Position numbers and translations under genes: made by a program. A stretch of DNA of 64,000 nt from Daphnia carinata (taxonomy: Eukaryota > Arthropoda > Branchiopoda > Diplostraca > Daphniidae), in contig NC_081331.1 of NCBI RefSeq assembly GCF_022539665.2, forward strand, positions 10,882,638-10,946,637. The letters run 5' to 3'. The notes below the pieces were generated by a model that was given only the letters and a program-made list of their open reading frames with translations, ran no database searches and was not told the DNA's origin. Shown one piece after another: positions 42,789 to 53,619 of this stretch (within the stretch, counting starts at the first letter, position 1; each line of letters begins with the position of its first letter).

Positions 42789-44590
42789 ATGGATAAGATA
42801 ATAAAACAAAAAAATGGTAAGTATAAACATTATTATATTGGTTTTCAATTATAAATTATTGTTTATTAGATCAAATTATGAAGCTGCAGGCCCAGTTATT
42901 GGAACAACACAAAATATTAGATAACAAAGCTAAGGATCGTAGGCCTAACACGTAATGATTCTATTTATTTGCTTTTATTCATTCGTGTTTTGTAGCTCAA
43001 AGTTTGAGTCTTCAAGCTCAGCTAGGGGAAAAGAACAAATTGGAACGGAACAGTTTCCAAACAGTGAAGGAGGTTTTTCAAAACTCATCTCAAACTGAAC
43101 ATGAGGATGAGTTGGCATTAGGCGAACACAGCCAGGTACCTAAAGTTTTCAAATAAGAATTCAAAATAAGTATAGAATTTAAAAAAAAACAGTTATTTAT
43201 TGCTTAGTTATTCAGTCCACCACATGACAGTGTGTTAAATTTAAATTCTGTTAGTGCTGCACTAAAAGAATCGTTAGTAATAAACTCATGCAGTGAAGGA
43301 ACTGAACAATTGTGGGAACATATTTGAGCCGAAAATGGGTGTGGTACAGAAACCCAGAAATAGCACGAGTTCAACATAAAACATGAATTAGGTACTTTTC
43401 GGTTTTTTGTCTATCGAAAAAGTATTTTTAATGCTATTATTTTGCATTCACAGAATTTTAGTGGGGGGATCAAGTCAAGTCTGGAAATGTTACAGGATGG
43501 AAGAGTCAGCCTGTAGTTGAAAAAACACTGAGAGTGCATTACCATTAAGGTGTGAGGTAAAGTAATAGAGTAATTCAAATTGTCTAATGAGAAATACCAT
43601 CTTGTGTGAATGAATCCGGTACAACAGCAATCCTTTATAGTTCTGTCACAGCTAGAAGCCTCAAATAATTCTGCTTCTCTGACTAAACAACTTGTCCTTT
43701 ACGTTCACAGTGTTGGTGAAACTGGGTACTTAAATGGCCCTAAAGATGTTTCATTTCGTTGGCATTGCAGCGATGAACATCATACATGGACTTTTTAGGT
43801 ATGAAAGGAATTTTCTTGAAAATTTTTTGAATTTATGACAAAGCATTTCTCCTGCTTTTTGCCAACCATGTCTAATCTAAAAAAAAATTAATCCAATAGG
43901 AAAGGATTTTCAGCATACTGGGAACACAACTATCAACAATGCAACATTCTATGGGTGCTATTTTATCATTCAAGAGCCTTATACAATGATTTTCATCTAC
44001 AATTTGTATGGCCTTTCCCAAGCTTCTGCCATAAGTTGAATCTATGAGTCATGTAAGTCACATGAGCAACAATTGAGATGCTTAATGGTGTTGTTTTTCT
44101 TTTCTCAGTATAGGTTAATAGTAACATTGGATCTGAAAAGATTCTTGGTTGGGGCAAGACACTGAATAAATTGTAATGATTGAATGGATGACATGACATT
44201 TCTATACTTAATTCGGATTCCCGAGACGGTATTTTATATTTAAAAAATTGAAGTGCATATCTGGGCTCCCTTCTTTCTGTAGCCCCGTTTCCCTTAAATT
44301 TTTAATAAGCCCGTAGGGGGTCATGCCCCTACTGTACGGTATATTTAAAAACAACATATACCGAGGTTTGGAGGGCTCTGGCCGGAAAGGGGACGTGGGG
44401 TGTCCGCTTAGTCCGATGATGTGTTCACGGAGGGCGATGTGGCTGCCCACAAATCCGAACTAAAGGTTAATCGCTCCTGTAAAAATGTTCCAAATCTTCA
44501 GCTCTTCTTCCGGCTTCTCTTAGCCAATCACCGGGTAATCTCCCCGGTGGGTCAACAAGGCAGTGTCTCCCCCTGCCTGGGTTGACGGCA
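42789..44590 (+). pseudogene. Broken intron-containing gene of unknown family, outer left copy (module A)
   Basis: Starts with ATG GAT AAG ATA at 42789 and shows several exon-like blocks with GT/AG borders: about 42789-42816, 42871-42938, 42997-43135 and from about 43208. The predicted N-terminus is Gln/Leu/Lys-rich (QIMKLQAQLLEQHK and LSLQAQL), suggesting a coiled coil. A later block reads VTGWKSQPVVEKTLRV. I do not recognise the family. P-element/THAP9-type transposases have a coiled coil followed by a block of this flavour, but this is a weak guess. It is broken: the second donor is lost (CGTAGG where the right arm has GGTAAGG), a stop replaces a Trp codon near 43330, and an extra G near 43470 shifts the frame. 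Partner copy at 62100-63653. Confidence 0.45.
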
Positions 44591-44626
44591 ACTTTTGAAA
44601 GGGCTATTGTGCCTTTTTAAAGTTGC
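44529..44626 (+). repeat. Three consecutive hairpins after module A, left arm
   Basis: Hairpin 1: CACCGGG (44529-44535) with CCCGGTG (44543-44549). Hairpin 2: GTCAAC (44551-44556) with GTTGAC (44581-44586), enclosing AGGCAG (44558-44563) with CTGCCT (44573-44578). Hairpin 3: GCAACTTT (44588-44595) with AAAGTTGC (44619-44626), enclosing GAAAGG with CCTTTT. Copies lie in the right arm at about 61814-61911. Confidence 0.65.
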
Positions 44627-44827
44627 AAAATCATTTATATGTGCAGAGTAATGTCAATACAATTTATTTTTTTTAAACAAAAAATAGCAAAACTTATGTT
44701 TTTAACTGCTCTCTTACTCTGCCCTTTCTTTTTTTTTATATTGCTTGGTCTTGTGTTTTCTGCTTGGCATTCTTCTAATTTCTTTCTTCATTTAATATTC
44801 TTACTTCGATAATCCATTTTAAGTCGT

Positions 44828-45050
44828 CTGGGATTTGAACCACAGAATTCTTGCACCATAGGCCAGCGTGCTACCGGTATGTCATACTACCCTTGTTAAC
44901 ATTGTTTCGGATTGTGATACCTATATAGATATTCAGTACACACTAGCTTATTGTTGAATGCATATTAGTTATTTGTAAGTTCATGGTTGGAATAATGGTA
45001 AAGCATGTGGTTGTCATGCTAGAATACTAGGGTTCGATCCCCATATCAGT
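44828..45050. repeat. Second family of head-to-head tRNA-like units, left arm
   Basis: The minus-strand unit (about 44891-44828) holds the B-box GGTTCAAATCC. The plus-strand unit (about 44986-45045) holds GGTTCGATCC and a perfect 5-bp arm GCATG/CATGC around a 7-nt loop. The two point away from each other about 100 bp apart, the same architecture as the SINE-type composite, but the sequences differ. Neither forms a convincing complete tRNA. Right-arm copy at 61395-61613. Confidence 0.5.
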
Positions 45051-45191
45051 TAATGTACAGCTAAATAATAAATACAAAATTAAATAGTGTAAAATCGTTT
45101 TTATTGTCCCTCCTTCCACCCACATATCCACCACTATTACATACATTTTAAAATACAGTACACAACATACAATACATACACAGATACACTT

Positions 45192-45517
45192 AAACTAACA
45201 CGTTGGCTGCCACGCCACCATTTTCTACTGTCGCTAGTGTCGCTATCCTAGGGATAGCGACCAAGGGGGCCGGGTAGGCCGGGCTGACACGGCGATGAGA
45301 CCTTTTTGGGAACGCACACCCCAGGTCTCATCAGCCGCATCGAAAAAGGGAATTCCCTGTGGTGCGTTGCCTAGGGGCCATTCGGCCAATCTTGGGCAGT
45401 GGCGCTGCTCCACCCCATGGCAGATAGACCATGGAGCAGAACAGCGCGGCCCGTCCCTGTCAAGCTACAAAAAAAAAGGGGATCAAAGTGGGTGGGTGGC
45501 AGCCAACGTGTTAGTTT
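45192..45517. mobile_element. 326-bp non-autonomous element with 22-bp perfect terminal inverted repeats, left arm
   Basis: Left end 45192-45213 (AAACTAACACGTTGGCTGCC plus AC) is the exact reverse complement of 45496-45517. The interior is GC-rich, has a palindrome CGCTATCCTAGGGATAGCG (45241-45259) and no open frame of note. This is the form of a MITE. The family is unknown and I see no clear target duplication. Same element at 60921-61246. Confidence 0.7.
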
Positions 45518-45556
45518 GCAAAACATAATACAACATAAAACAAAACACAACCATAC

Positions 45557-45805
45557 CACGAAGACGAGGCGACCACGAGGTGATGAAGGGGCGATAGGGG
45601 AGGCGTAGACGGCGTGACCACGAGGCGATGACAGGGCGACGACGACGGGCGAGGCGACGGGAGAGGCGAAGACGGGGCGACGGGCGAGGCGACGGGCAAG
45701 GCGACGGGCGAGGCGACGGGGAGACGGGCGAGACGGGCGAGGCGAAGACGGGCGAGGCGAAGACGGCTACAGGCGAGGCGACGGACGGGGCGAAAAGCCA
45801 GGCGA
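45557..45805 (+). repeat. G-rich degenerate minisatellite, left arm
   Basis: Tandem variants of a 12-bp unit close to GAGGCGACGGGC, interrupted by GAAGAC units; strongly purine-rich on the plus strand. The right-arm copy (60618-60880) differs in the number and order of units, so the two arrays have evolved separately. Confidence 0.75.
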
Positions 45806-45849
45806 CGAAGGATTATGAAGTGAAGAACGGGCAAAACTTAGAATTTTGA

Positions 45850-48085
45850 TTCAATTTTGCGTGGAACAGAAGATGATGGCATAGTTCTAAATGATAAATA
45901 TGAAGAAAACGTTACTACATGTGGAATATAATATTATTGGCATAATTATAACAGGGAAGGAAATTTACTTTACCCTGTTGTCCAAAGACGCAAAAGTTGT
46001 TGGGCTGGTAATTTTGCTGAAGGAGAAGGCTCGGCAGACCTACGATGGGATATTATATTTAAAGAATGGCAACAGTAGATAAGCCTCAAACTTAAAATAC
46101 CAAACAGGACTGGCTGTGATGTCCATTTCTATGTAAGTTGGTTGGTAGTGGTTAATCATTGGAATCCAAACAAAGAGGGACACGATGCACTAGTCAGATT
46201 AAAGCTGTTTCTGATGACTAGGCAAAGGGTAGTCAAATGAGACAGTGGTGTGTTGGTTCTATCATTGGTGACCTTCCCACTGGTTAGTATGTCTTCCGTT
46301 GTAAGTTTTACAAAGCTAGATGTTAAAGTCAGAATCATGCCAATATTAACGGCCACACACAAGTTACATACCTCTAAATAGAGCAACAGAGTAGCATGAT
46401 GGAATGCTAAGGTCATAGTTCTTTGACAGAGCAATTTGTGACAGTTTGGAATTGGCAGCTTGCATAGCTTGCAAGATTGCCCGTTACATGAAAAATGAAA
46501 TATTTGGTTTGCTTCACGTCCAAAACGACACAGGGAATAAAACACTTAATAGTACTTAATTTTATACAACTTTTCACTGGAGTCTAACATTTTTAACAAA
46601 GACTTTCAAGCAGGATTAACTGCTTACACCACTGTCACACGTAAACATTCCACCATTTTGGAAGCGCAACAGCGACATCTAGTTTTTTTCTCAACAACCA
46701 AAATAAAAGTGAATCGAAGAAGAATTAGTGAACAAGTTGTTTATTAAAAAACCTCGGTATTACCATTAAAATACATGATTTAGATTGGAAATTTCACAGG
46801 GCTTTTTACAAGCGTGTCTGACCAGCATCAAACTGTAGTTTAAGAATAAATAATCTTACGTGTTTTTGTTTAAAATAGTACTTCCCATCTCTTGCCAGCT
46901 TTTAGTCGTATAAATATCAACACATAATCACCAGGTTTTTCTTGTGTCTTCTCGGTTAGAAAATGAAAATACAAAATGACAAGGTTAAGTCAAAACAACG
47001 AATTACTAGAAGATCAACTGTCGGTCACACAACATGATACAAAAACACGACATTTACATATAAAACAATCGGTTCGGTATTGCGAACGCCTGTGTGCCCT
47101 TTGCGCTAATACCAATTTAATGAAGATATTGACCAAAAAGAACGACATTTTAGTTTTTTGCGCTCGTCCCCAGAGTCAGACGATTGAACGTAAAAAGTAT
47201 AAAACACGCTCAAAATAGCCCAGAGAAAACTGAATCGGATAGCGCGGAATAACACGCAGGAGAATACCGAGTAGTCTAACAAGAATAACGTTTATTACCT
47301 TTCAGCAGATTGTAAAACGGTGACAGTCAGTAGGATGTTTCGTATCCAATTGGAGACGCCTACGTAGATCCTTGGGAAACTAAAAATTTTGGGCAAATCA
47401 AACAGTCCTCAAAACCCACTTCCTGGTGACGCAAGTTCACATATTATTTACATACTTTAACGGCTGTTGATGCTAGCTGCAATTTTTCCGGCGCAATGTA
47501 AATCCATCAATATTAGTAACCTAGAAAGAGAAAGTTTCTATTAGAAGAAAATAAGGATGATTCTTAATGTTCCGAGAATAATTAAACTTCGATAGGTCTT
47601 ATTTACTAATTACTCACCCGATTTAGTATGTGTCACGCACCCTTGTTTTGCGTAACAGCCAGACAGAGAAAACATTTTAAACCTTGGCTAAGGAGATCCG
47701 CCGGGCTCATCCAGGTTACGTGCTAGTGCTTTTCCATAAAACCTTCATTGTTAACTTGTTTGGAATTGATGTGACTCCTTGTTGTAATCATAGTAGGAGA
47801 GCAATCCCTTGATTTAATGTAATCTGGAAGGGAAAAATATTATAACGATTCAAGAAAAACATGGCTATTAAGATTACCACTAACTAAAATCTTAATCCTT
47901 TGAAGATAAGTTTTGTGCATTTCAAGAATTATTGAACATCAGAATTTTCTATTAATTCACCATCAGGACAGATTAATATGTACCACTGCTATTGAAAAAT
48001 GTAGACTGTACGTGATGTGTGCGATAAAAAAATCCAGAAAAATATCTGTTAATTCAAGTTCATCTAATTTTCATCCATTCTACCA
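45850..48085. other. Non-coding stretch of the left arm
   Basis: No recognisable gene. Several frames of 63-129 codons are open and conserved in the right arm (46156-46545 minus, 46976-47218 plus, 47913-48182 plus). Conservation is expected from the recent duplication and is not evidence of coding. No family is recognised. Confidence 0.4.
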
Positions 48086-48775
48086 TACCATTTCATTCCA
48101 ACTACAGGGGAAACGGCCTCACGTGCAGAGACTTATCAAGGCGTATTCGGTTTTCTCAAGTATAAAGCACGCTTTGAAATAGATGGAATGTTTGTCTGTT
48201 GGAAAGCAAACGAAATCATCCAGAGCCATTTCGGTCAGTATGGGGACGAGTTGAGTGCAATCCGGCCGAAAACCTTCGACGAAATCAACAGAAAGCATTG
48301 AAAACTTCCTCGATCGACAACTGAATTCGACATCTTGTTAACTATATGTTTTGCCCTGATGAGGAATGAATCACACACTTCTGGGATTTAAACTACGATA
48401 GGCCTACTCCAATATACAGACATAATGCAATTTTAAAACATCCGCCGCGTATATTCGAGAAAGCCTATTAAGCATAAAATCAAAAGGTGTGTATATAGTT
48501 TACATGATGTGAAATAAGAAAAAAAAAATCACCCGAATTGTAAATTTATTAAATAAATCCCGTGCTTAAGGCTTCGCCTTTAGACCTTAGCCGGATTTAA
48601 CTTCACCCCGTTCCCACACTGACCAAAACGGCTCTTAGTGATTCCGTTTCGTTCTGCCTGCATTTTCACTTTCAAAGAAATACATTAAACAAAGATAAAT
48701 TTATACGTAATAAATAAATATCCGCAAGGAGGCCGTTCCCTTTGTAATTGGAATTAACTTTGAATTTGTGGAATA
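48086..48775. repeat. Diverged internal inverted repeat, left arm
   Basis: The segment about 48086-48267 (plus) and about 48590-48775 (minus) share ordered blocks: TTCCAAxTACAxxGGxAACGGCCTC, an ACGAAATCA-like block, and GAGCCxTTTxGGTCAGTxTGGGxACG ending at CCGGC. The loop between them is about 320 bp. It may be a foldback element or an old inverted duplication. Copied in the right arm at about 57665-58355. Confidence 0.5.
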
Positions 48776-49335
48776 GAATGGTATAGTAAAATGGAGGACG
48801 ATTGAGGGATTACTTATGACAAACTACGCAAGATATCTAGATGTTAGAATGATTTGGATCTAAATGGATGTCCTACCTCGTTCACATCACTTGAACATTT
48901 CAATTATATATGAATACGGGAAGAGCTTCTCAGCACTCAACTTCAGATTGAGAAGCGTAAAATTTTAAATAAATACTATTACTTGTATGGCTTCCAACTA
49001 TTTTGAAGTTGAAGCTTTGCTGCTGTGCCAATTCCGGATGTTTAACTCTGTGTTTCTAATAACAAACCCTTATGATAATGGTAGATACATGGTTGCATGT
49101 TGCTGCGTAGTCGGTTGTTTTAAAGACGAATGCTTCCTTTTCTTTGCTCTCGTTTCACAGATAAGAAAGACTTCAGATTAATATAGCACATAAAAGAATT
49201 ATACGACTCAAACCTTACCTAGGCCATGGTTATTTCAGACATCAGCAGCGTTGGCAATACAAGACGCACTGAAAACGTGATACAATTTTGAAAATGTTTT
49301 AGTAATGATTAAAATGGAATCTCAAAACGACATGC

Positions 49336-49505
49336 CTTGCTTATAGAAGAATAAGGTTTTCACAGCTAAACGCAAAGTCCTCGAAGTACATAGCGTAAAG
49401 TGAAAGCTGTAACAAAAATAAATTAAGAAAACAATTAATGAATAAATATTTGTATAATAACGTACCACGTAGTATCTAGATTCCAACCTTTTTGTTGTTT
49501 TAGCC
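49336..49505 (-). other. Possible two-exon mini-gene, left arm
   Basis: Counterpart of the reading described at 56917-57083: an ATG, a GTACGT donor, a TTTTGTTACAG acceptor and a stop, giving 35 residues. Only splice-site quality and copy in both arms support it; no homology is recognised. Confidence 0.15.
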
Positions 49506-50164
49506 ATGGCAACATGGATATCGACGGATAAACGTCAAACATGCGAAAAGCAGTACGGTAGTCCAAAAACTCTTATCGGTTTTCTATGTAAATCTAACAT
49601 AACCATGCCCAAAAAGAAAAGAAATATGTATATATGATGAATTAAACATGTGGTCTAAAGAAGAATAGCAAAAGTCAGTTAATCATATAGCTTTACCATG
49701 AATGAGAACCTGCAACTGGTTACTGATGTAGTTTTTTCTTCAAACAGAAGCTTTCTTGTTGTCCACATACTGTTGTGTATATTTGTTGTTCCATATCGCC
49801 GTTGATTCCAAAAACAGAACTATGAACAAATCGAGCTCGCTGAAGACGTTTCTGAGCGTATAGAACAAAGTTATGAGCATGCAAAAACTTCCATTGCATA
49901 CCTAAGAGAGCTTAAAAGAACTTCAACTTCTATTTCTTCACCTGACTAACTCTTTCTTTTAAGATGACTATTACTAACTATGGAACTAACCTGGAAAAAG
50001 TAGTACTATGGGGTTCTTAGAGGCGACAGCAAGACTCCATGTTTGAAGAGTAGCAGCCTGGATGAACACAGAAGCGCCGGGGGATAGGTAGATTTTCTTC
50101 GGCCGCCAAGTGGCGCTAATTTTCCTTAGGAGTAGGTGAAAGAATATGAAAGAAGTTTTAGATT

Positions 50165-50890
50165 TATATAAATTTGTCAATTTTAAATAGTCTACTAGTA
50201 CTAATGGTGTTAGATACAAAAAGGAACAACAAAAACTTACAGGTATCGAATTGGGTCACATATCCCGATCATAAGCGTCTGCATCCACGAGCCGTCTTTC
50301 AGGCCGTGGGGAGGCTAACGAACAGCCTACGTTCAATGTTCCCCTCTTCTCCACCCTTCAGTTTGTGGGTCGATCCTTAACGTGTAGTGAACAGTACTAC
50401 AGATCGATTTTTAGCCTGGCAAGGCTTTTTTTGCCATTTTTAGCCTGGCAAGGCTTTTTTTTGCCATTTTTAGCCTGGCAAGGCTTTTTTGGTGTACCAT
50501 TTAGCCCCGTTATAGTAGGCATGGCTCTTCTTTTCTCTCTTCTTTTATTCTTTCTTCTTTTATTCTTTCTTCTTTTATTCTTTCTTCTTTTATTCTTTCT
50601 TCTTCTTTTCTTTCTTGAATGAGTAGAATCTTGCGTATCTTGAATGATGAATTGGAGGGAAAGGGAGGGAGGGCAATTGGCGGTGGCGGGACTTGAACCC
50701 GGGGCCCTCAGAATGCGAAGCGAAGGTGGTAACCACTGTGCCAGGACCGCACATCCCAAACAAATTTTGCTTTGGGTGTCACCCATTGAAATAGGTAGCT
50801 TATGAAGCAATGGAATAGTGTAGTATGGCGCTATGGCTTAGTATACGGCTACCATGCTGATTTCACGGGTTCGATTCTATGTTTTTATAA
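50165..50890 (-). mobile_element. Composite tRNA-like (SINE-type) repeat, copy 2 (left arm)
   Basis: Minus-strand tRNA-like unit 50750-50678 with A-box TGGCACAGTGG and B-box GGTTCAAGTCC; opposite plus-strand unit about 50824-50882 with GGTTCGATTC. The tail carries a TTC/GAA-type microsatellite (about 50520-50615). Next come three tandem units of about 26 bp around 50413-50490, each with the hairpin-forming AGCCTGGCAAGGCT. Last is the block ending at the GTAAGTTTTT homologue near 50230. Copy 1 at 36872 lacks the triple unit. Confidence 0.7.
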
Positions 50891-51299
50891 TTATATTAAT
50901 ATTTTTTTTTTACGTTTAGCAACGCACTAGTAACTTTTGCCCGTGCAAGACCTGGGGATAGCGCATTTTAACGCTTCTTTTTCTTAATTTTAGTCGGTCA
51001 ATCGTTAATTTGAGCCTAATTTATTCGTTATTTTGCCGTCTAATTTTAATTCTTTTTTCATATTAAAACACTCCCTATTTTTGCCCGCAAACCCTCTCAC
51101 TTTATTTATTTACTAGTAACGTTGAGCCCGTCCACGGCCGGGGGATAGTTGGCGCTAGCGTATTTTTACGCTATTTTTAAGAAAATTGACCCATGCCTAT
51201 TTTTTGCCCGTCTACTCTTAATTCTATTCATCAATCAAGAGTTCCCCTTTCATCCCCGCCGACCCACTCATTGTTTCTGCCGGCCATCCCCTCACTTTC
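50891..51299. other. Left arm stretch with repeated ACTAGTAAC/GGGGATAG blocks
   Basis: No gene. Two diverged blocks share ACTAGTAAC, then CCCGT, then a GGGGATAG, then TTxACGC (near 50925-50975 and 51110-51175), suggesting an old tandem duplication. Confidence 0.35.
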
Positions 51300-51650
51300 T
51301 CTGCCCAACCACACTTTACCCGTCGACCCCCTCTCTGCCCGTCAACCCACACTCTGCCCGTCAACTCCCATTCTGCCCCCAAAAATGCCTACTGGGGGAA
51401 CATCTACCTTTTTTTTGCATTTGCCCACCCTTTCGTCACAGTCTCGGCCCGTCAACACCCCCGCTATAGTTGTCCGTCCATCCATTTTTTGCTTCTGCCC
51501 GCTAAGAAGCCCGCTGTTATTGCCCGTAGACCCTCTCTCTGCCCGTCAGCCCCCGTTCTGCCCGTCGGCCCCCTCGCTGCCCGTCGACCCACTCATCTGC
51601 CCGTCGGCCCACGCGCTGCCTGTCGACCCACGCGCTTCCCGTGACGTGAC
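51300..51650 (+). repeat. Pyrimidine-rich degenerate minisatellite (CTGCCCGTCGACCC-type units), left arm
   Basis: Many variants of an 18-20-bp unit near CTGCCCGTCGACCCACTC, interrupted once by unrelated sequence. The units keep a Pro/Ser-rich frame of 171 codons open, but its repetitive make-up and lack of any domain argue against a protein gene. Right-arm copy at about 54727-55080. Confidence 0.75.
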
Positions 51651-51939
51651 TCGTGATGTGACAGACACAGGCTCCTCCTCTTCAAAGACATCATGTGTCG
51701 CCATCTAGGTAAAATCCAGTTCAGTCAGATTCAAACAAAAAACAAGCTTAACTTTGTCTTTACTTATTTTCTCAGAAATCTGGATTGCTATAAAAACCCA
51801 TGATTTTGAATCGAAATTCAACGATGATGTCGGAAAACCAGTGCGTTTTTAGTTGCGTTTTTTCGGAACGAATATCGTTTGGCCTTTCGAAAATCGATTA
51901 AAGGATCCGATAAGCAAGAACCCATTTGGCGTAGTCAAT

Positions 51940-51960
51940 GGGGGGGGGGGGGGGGGGGGG
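51940..51960 (+). repeat. G21 homopolymer followed by the TGTAAAACGGATTGCCATA motif
   Basis: A 21-base G run is followed at once by the reverse complement of the motif found near the outer arm end. The right-arm counterpart is a C19 run at 54414-54432. Confidence 0.85.
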
Positions 51961-52268
51961 TGTAAAACGGATTGCCATAGTTTGCATCAAACTTACCCAT
52001 TCGGCAACCCAAGTGTGCATATGTTTTTCTTTGATAATTATTTTATTTTGCTACTATGCTTGGTAAACTGCAATTATGCCCAATATTTTTACCTTTGCAT
52101 TTTAGGTCTTCTCTTCTATGTCACTAAGTACTATAGGGAAGGGAATAACTGAAGTTGATTGAGATCTATTCTGATTCTCCTGATATCCATCTCAACAGGT
52201 TTTTATTTGCTTTTCAACATCCATTTCATAGTGGGACGTGTGGCTTTGATTAATATTGCCATAAAGTC

Positions 52269-53612
52269 TGCCGAAAATGGGTGTGGTACGGAAACCCAGA
52301 AACGGCATGAGCTCAACATCAAACATGGATTAGGTACTTTTTGGTTTTTTGTCTATCGAAAAAGTATTTTTAATGCTATTGTTTTACATTCACAGAATTT
52401 TAGCGGGGGATCAAGTCAAGTCTGGAAGTGTTACAGGATGGAAGAGTGAGCCTACAGTTGAAAAAACACTGAGAGTGCATTGCCGTTAAGGTATGAGGTA
52501 AAGTAATAGAGTATGCAAATTGTCTAATGAGAAGTACCATCTTGTGTGAATGAATCCTGTATAACAGCAATCCTTTATAGTTCTGTCACAGCTAGAAGCC
52601 TCAAATAATTCTGCTTCTCTTGCTAAAGAACAACTTGTCCTTAACGTTCAGAGTGTTGGTGAAGCTGGGTACATAAATGGCCCTAAAGATGTTTCACTTC
52701 GCTGGCATTGCAGCGATGAACATCATACATGGACTCTTTAGGTATGAAAGAAATTTTCTTGAAAAATTTTTGAATTTATGACGAAGCATTTCTCCTCCTT
52801 TTTGCCAACCATGTCTAATCTACAAAAAAAAATTTATCCAATAGGAAAGGATTTTCAGCATACTGGGAACACAGCTATCAACAATGCAACATTCTACGGG
52901 TGCTATTTTATCATTCAAGAGCCTTATACAATGATTTTCATCTGCAATTTGTATGGCCTTTCCCAAGCTTCTGCCAGAAGTTGAATCTATGAGTCATGTA
53001 AGTCACATGAGCAACAATTGAGATGCTTAATGGTGTTTTGCTTTTCTCAGTATAGGTTGATAGTAACATTGGATCTGAAAAGATTCTTGGTTGGGGCAAG
53101 ACACTGAATAAATTGCAATGATTGGATGGTTAACATGACATTTCTATACTTCATTCGGATTCCCGAGACGGTATTGAAGTGCATATCTGGGCTCCCTTCT
53201 TTCTGAGACGGTATTTTATATATATTAAAAAATTGAAGTGCATATCTGGGCAAGACTGCACAAACCGAATTAAAGGACCACACAATCTGCCCTTCTTTCT
53301 GAGGCCCCGTTTCCCCTAAATTTCTAATAAGGCCGTATTGTAGGAATATTGGCTTTGTGTTGCCCCTACTGTACGGTATATATAAAAATAACATATATCG
53401 CGGTTTGGAGGCTCTGGCCGGAAAAGGGGATGTGGGGGTCCGCTCACACAAGTCCGATGATGTGTTCACGGAGGGCGACGTCATTACTACCCACAAATCC
53501 GAATTAAAGGTTAATCGCTCCTGTAATAAAATGTTCCAAATCTTCAGCTCTTCTTCCGGCTTCTCTTAGCCAATCACCGGGTAAGCTCCCCGGTGGGTCA
53601 ACATGGCAGTGT
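52269..53612 (+). pseudogene. Partial second copy of module A, inner left
   Basis: Begins at GCCGAAAATGGGTGTGG and follows the outer copy (from 43331) through the later exon-like blocks and hairpin 1. It lacks the coiled-coil 5' exons. It has one internal duplication (about 53175-53290) repeating the CATATCTGGGC to CTTCTTTCTGAG stretch. It stops inside the loop of hairpin 2, where the sequence turns into the inverted copy. Confidence 0.6.
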
Positions 53613-53619
53613 GACCCCC
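53338..53619. other. Spacer at the centre of the inverted repeat
   Basis: 282 bp present once at the centre, although it matches module A elsewhere (outer copies near 44310-44570). It contains a CGGTATAT/ATATCGCG-type imperfect hairpin and hairpin 1 of the cluster. The turn to inverted sequence occurs at about 53612-53620. Confidence 0.7.

Larger units (their letters stand above)
42529..53337 (+). repeat. Left arm of a 21-kb inverted repeat
   Basis: The plus strand here reappears reverse-complemented at 53620-63868. The outer boundary is TAACCTCTAGTGTTTATCAG at 42529, matching the reverse complement ending at 63868; the flanks beyond are unrelated apart from a TA on both sides. The inner boundary is GGCCGTA at 53331-53337. 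Contents in order: broken gene A, hairpin cluster, tRNA-like pair, 326-bp TIR element, minisatellite, non-coding stretch (about 45850-48085), diverged internal inverted repeat, possible mini-gene, SINE-type composite, second minisatellite, G21 run and a partial second copy of gene A. Confidence 0.9.

Noticed and set aside
46156-46545. 129-codon minus-strand frame, identical in the right arm (59879-60268)
   Set aside because: Identity is explained by the recent arm duplication; no family, no splice context; kept only as a note.
46976-47218. 80-codon frame with a Cys-rich CERLCALC stretch, also in the right arm (59205-59447)
   Set aside because: Too short and unrecognised; four cysteines alone do not make a zinc finger.
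51193-51708. 171-codon Pro/Ser-rich open frame in the minisatellite (and its copy at 54664-55179)
   Set aside because: The frame stays open because the repeat unit has no stop; composition is purely repetitive and no domain or splice support is visible.
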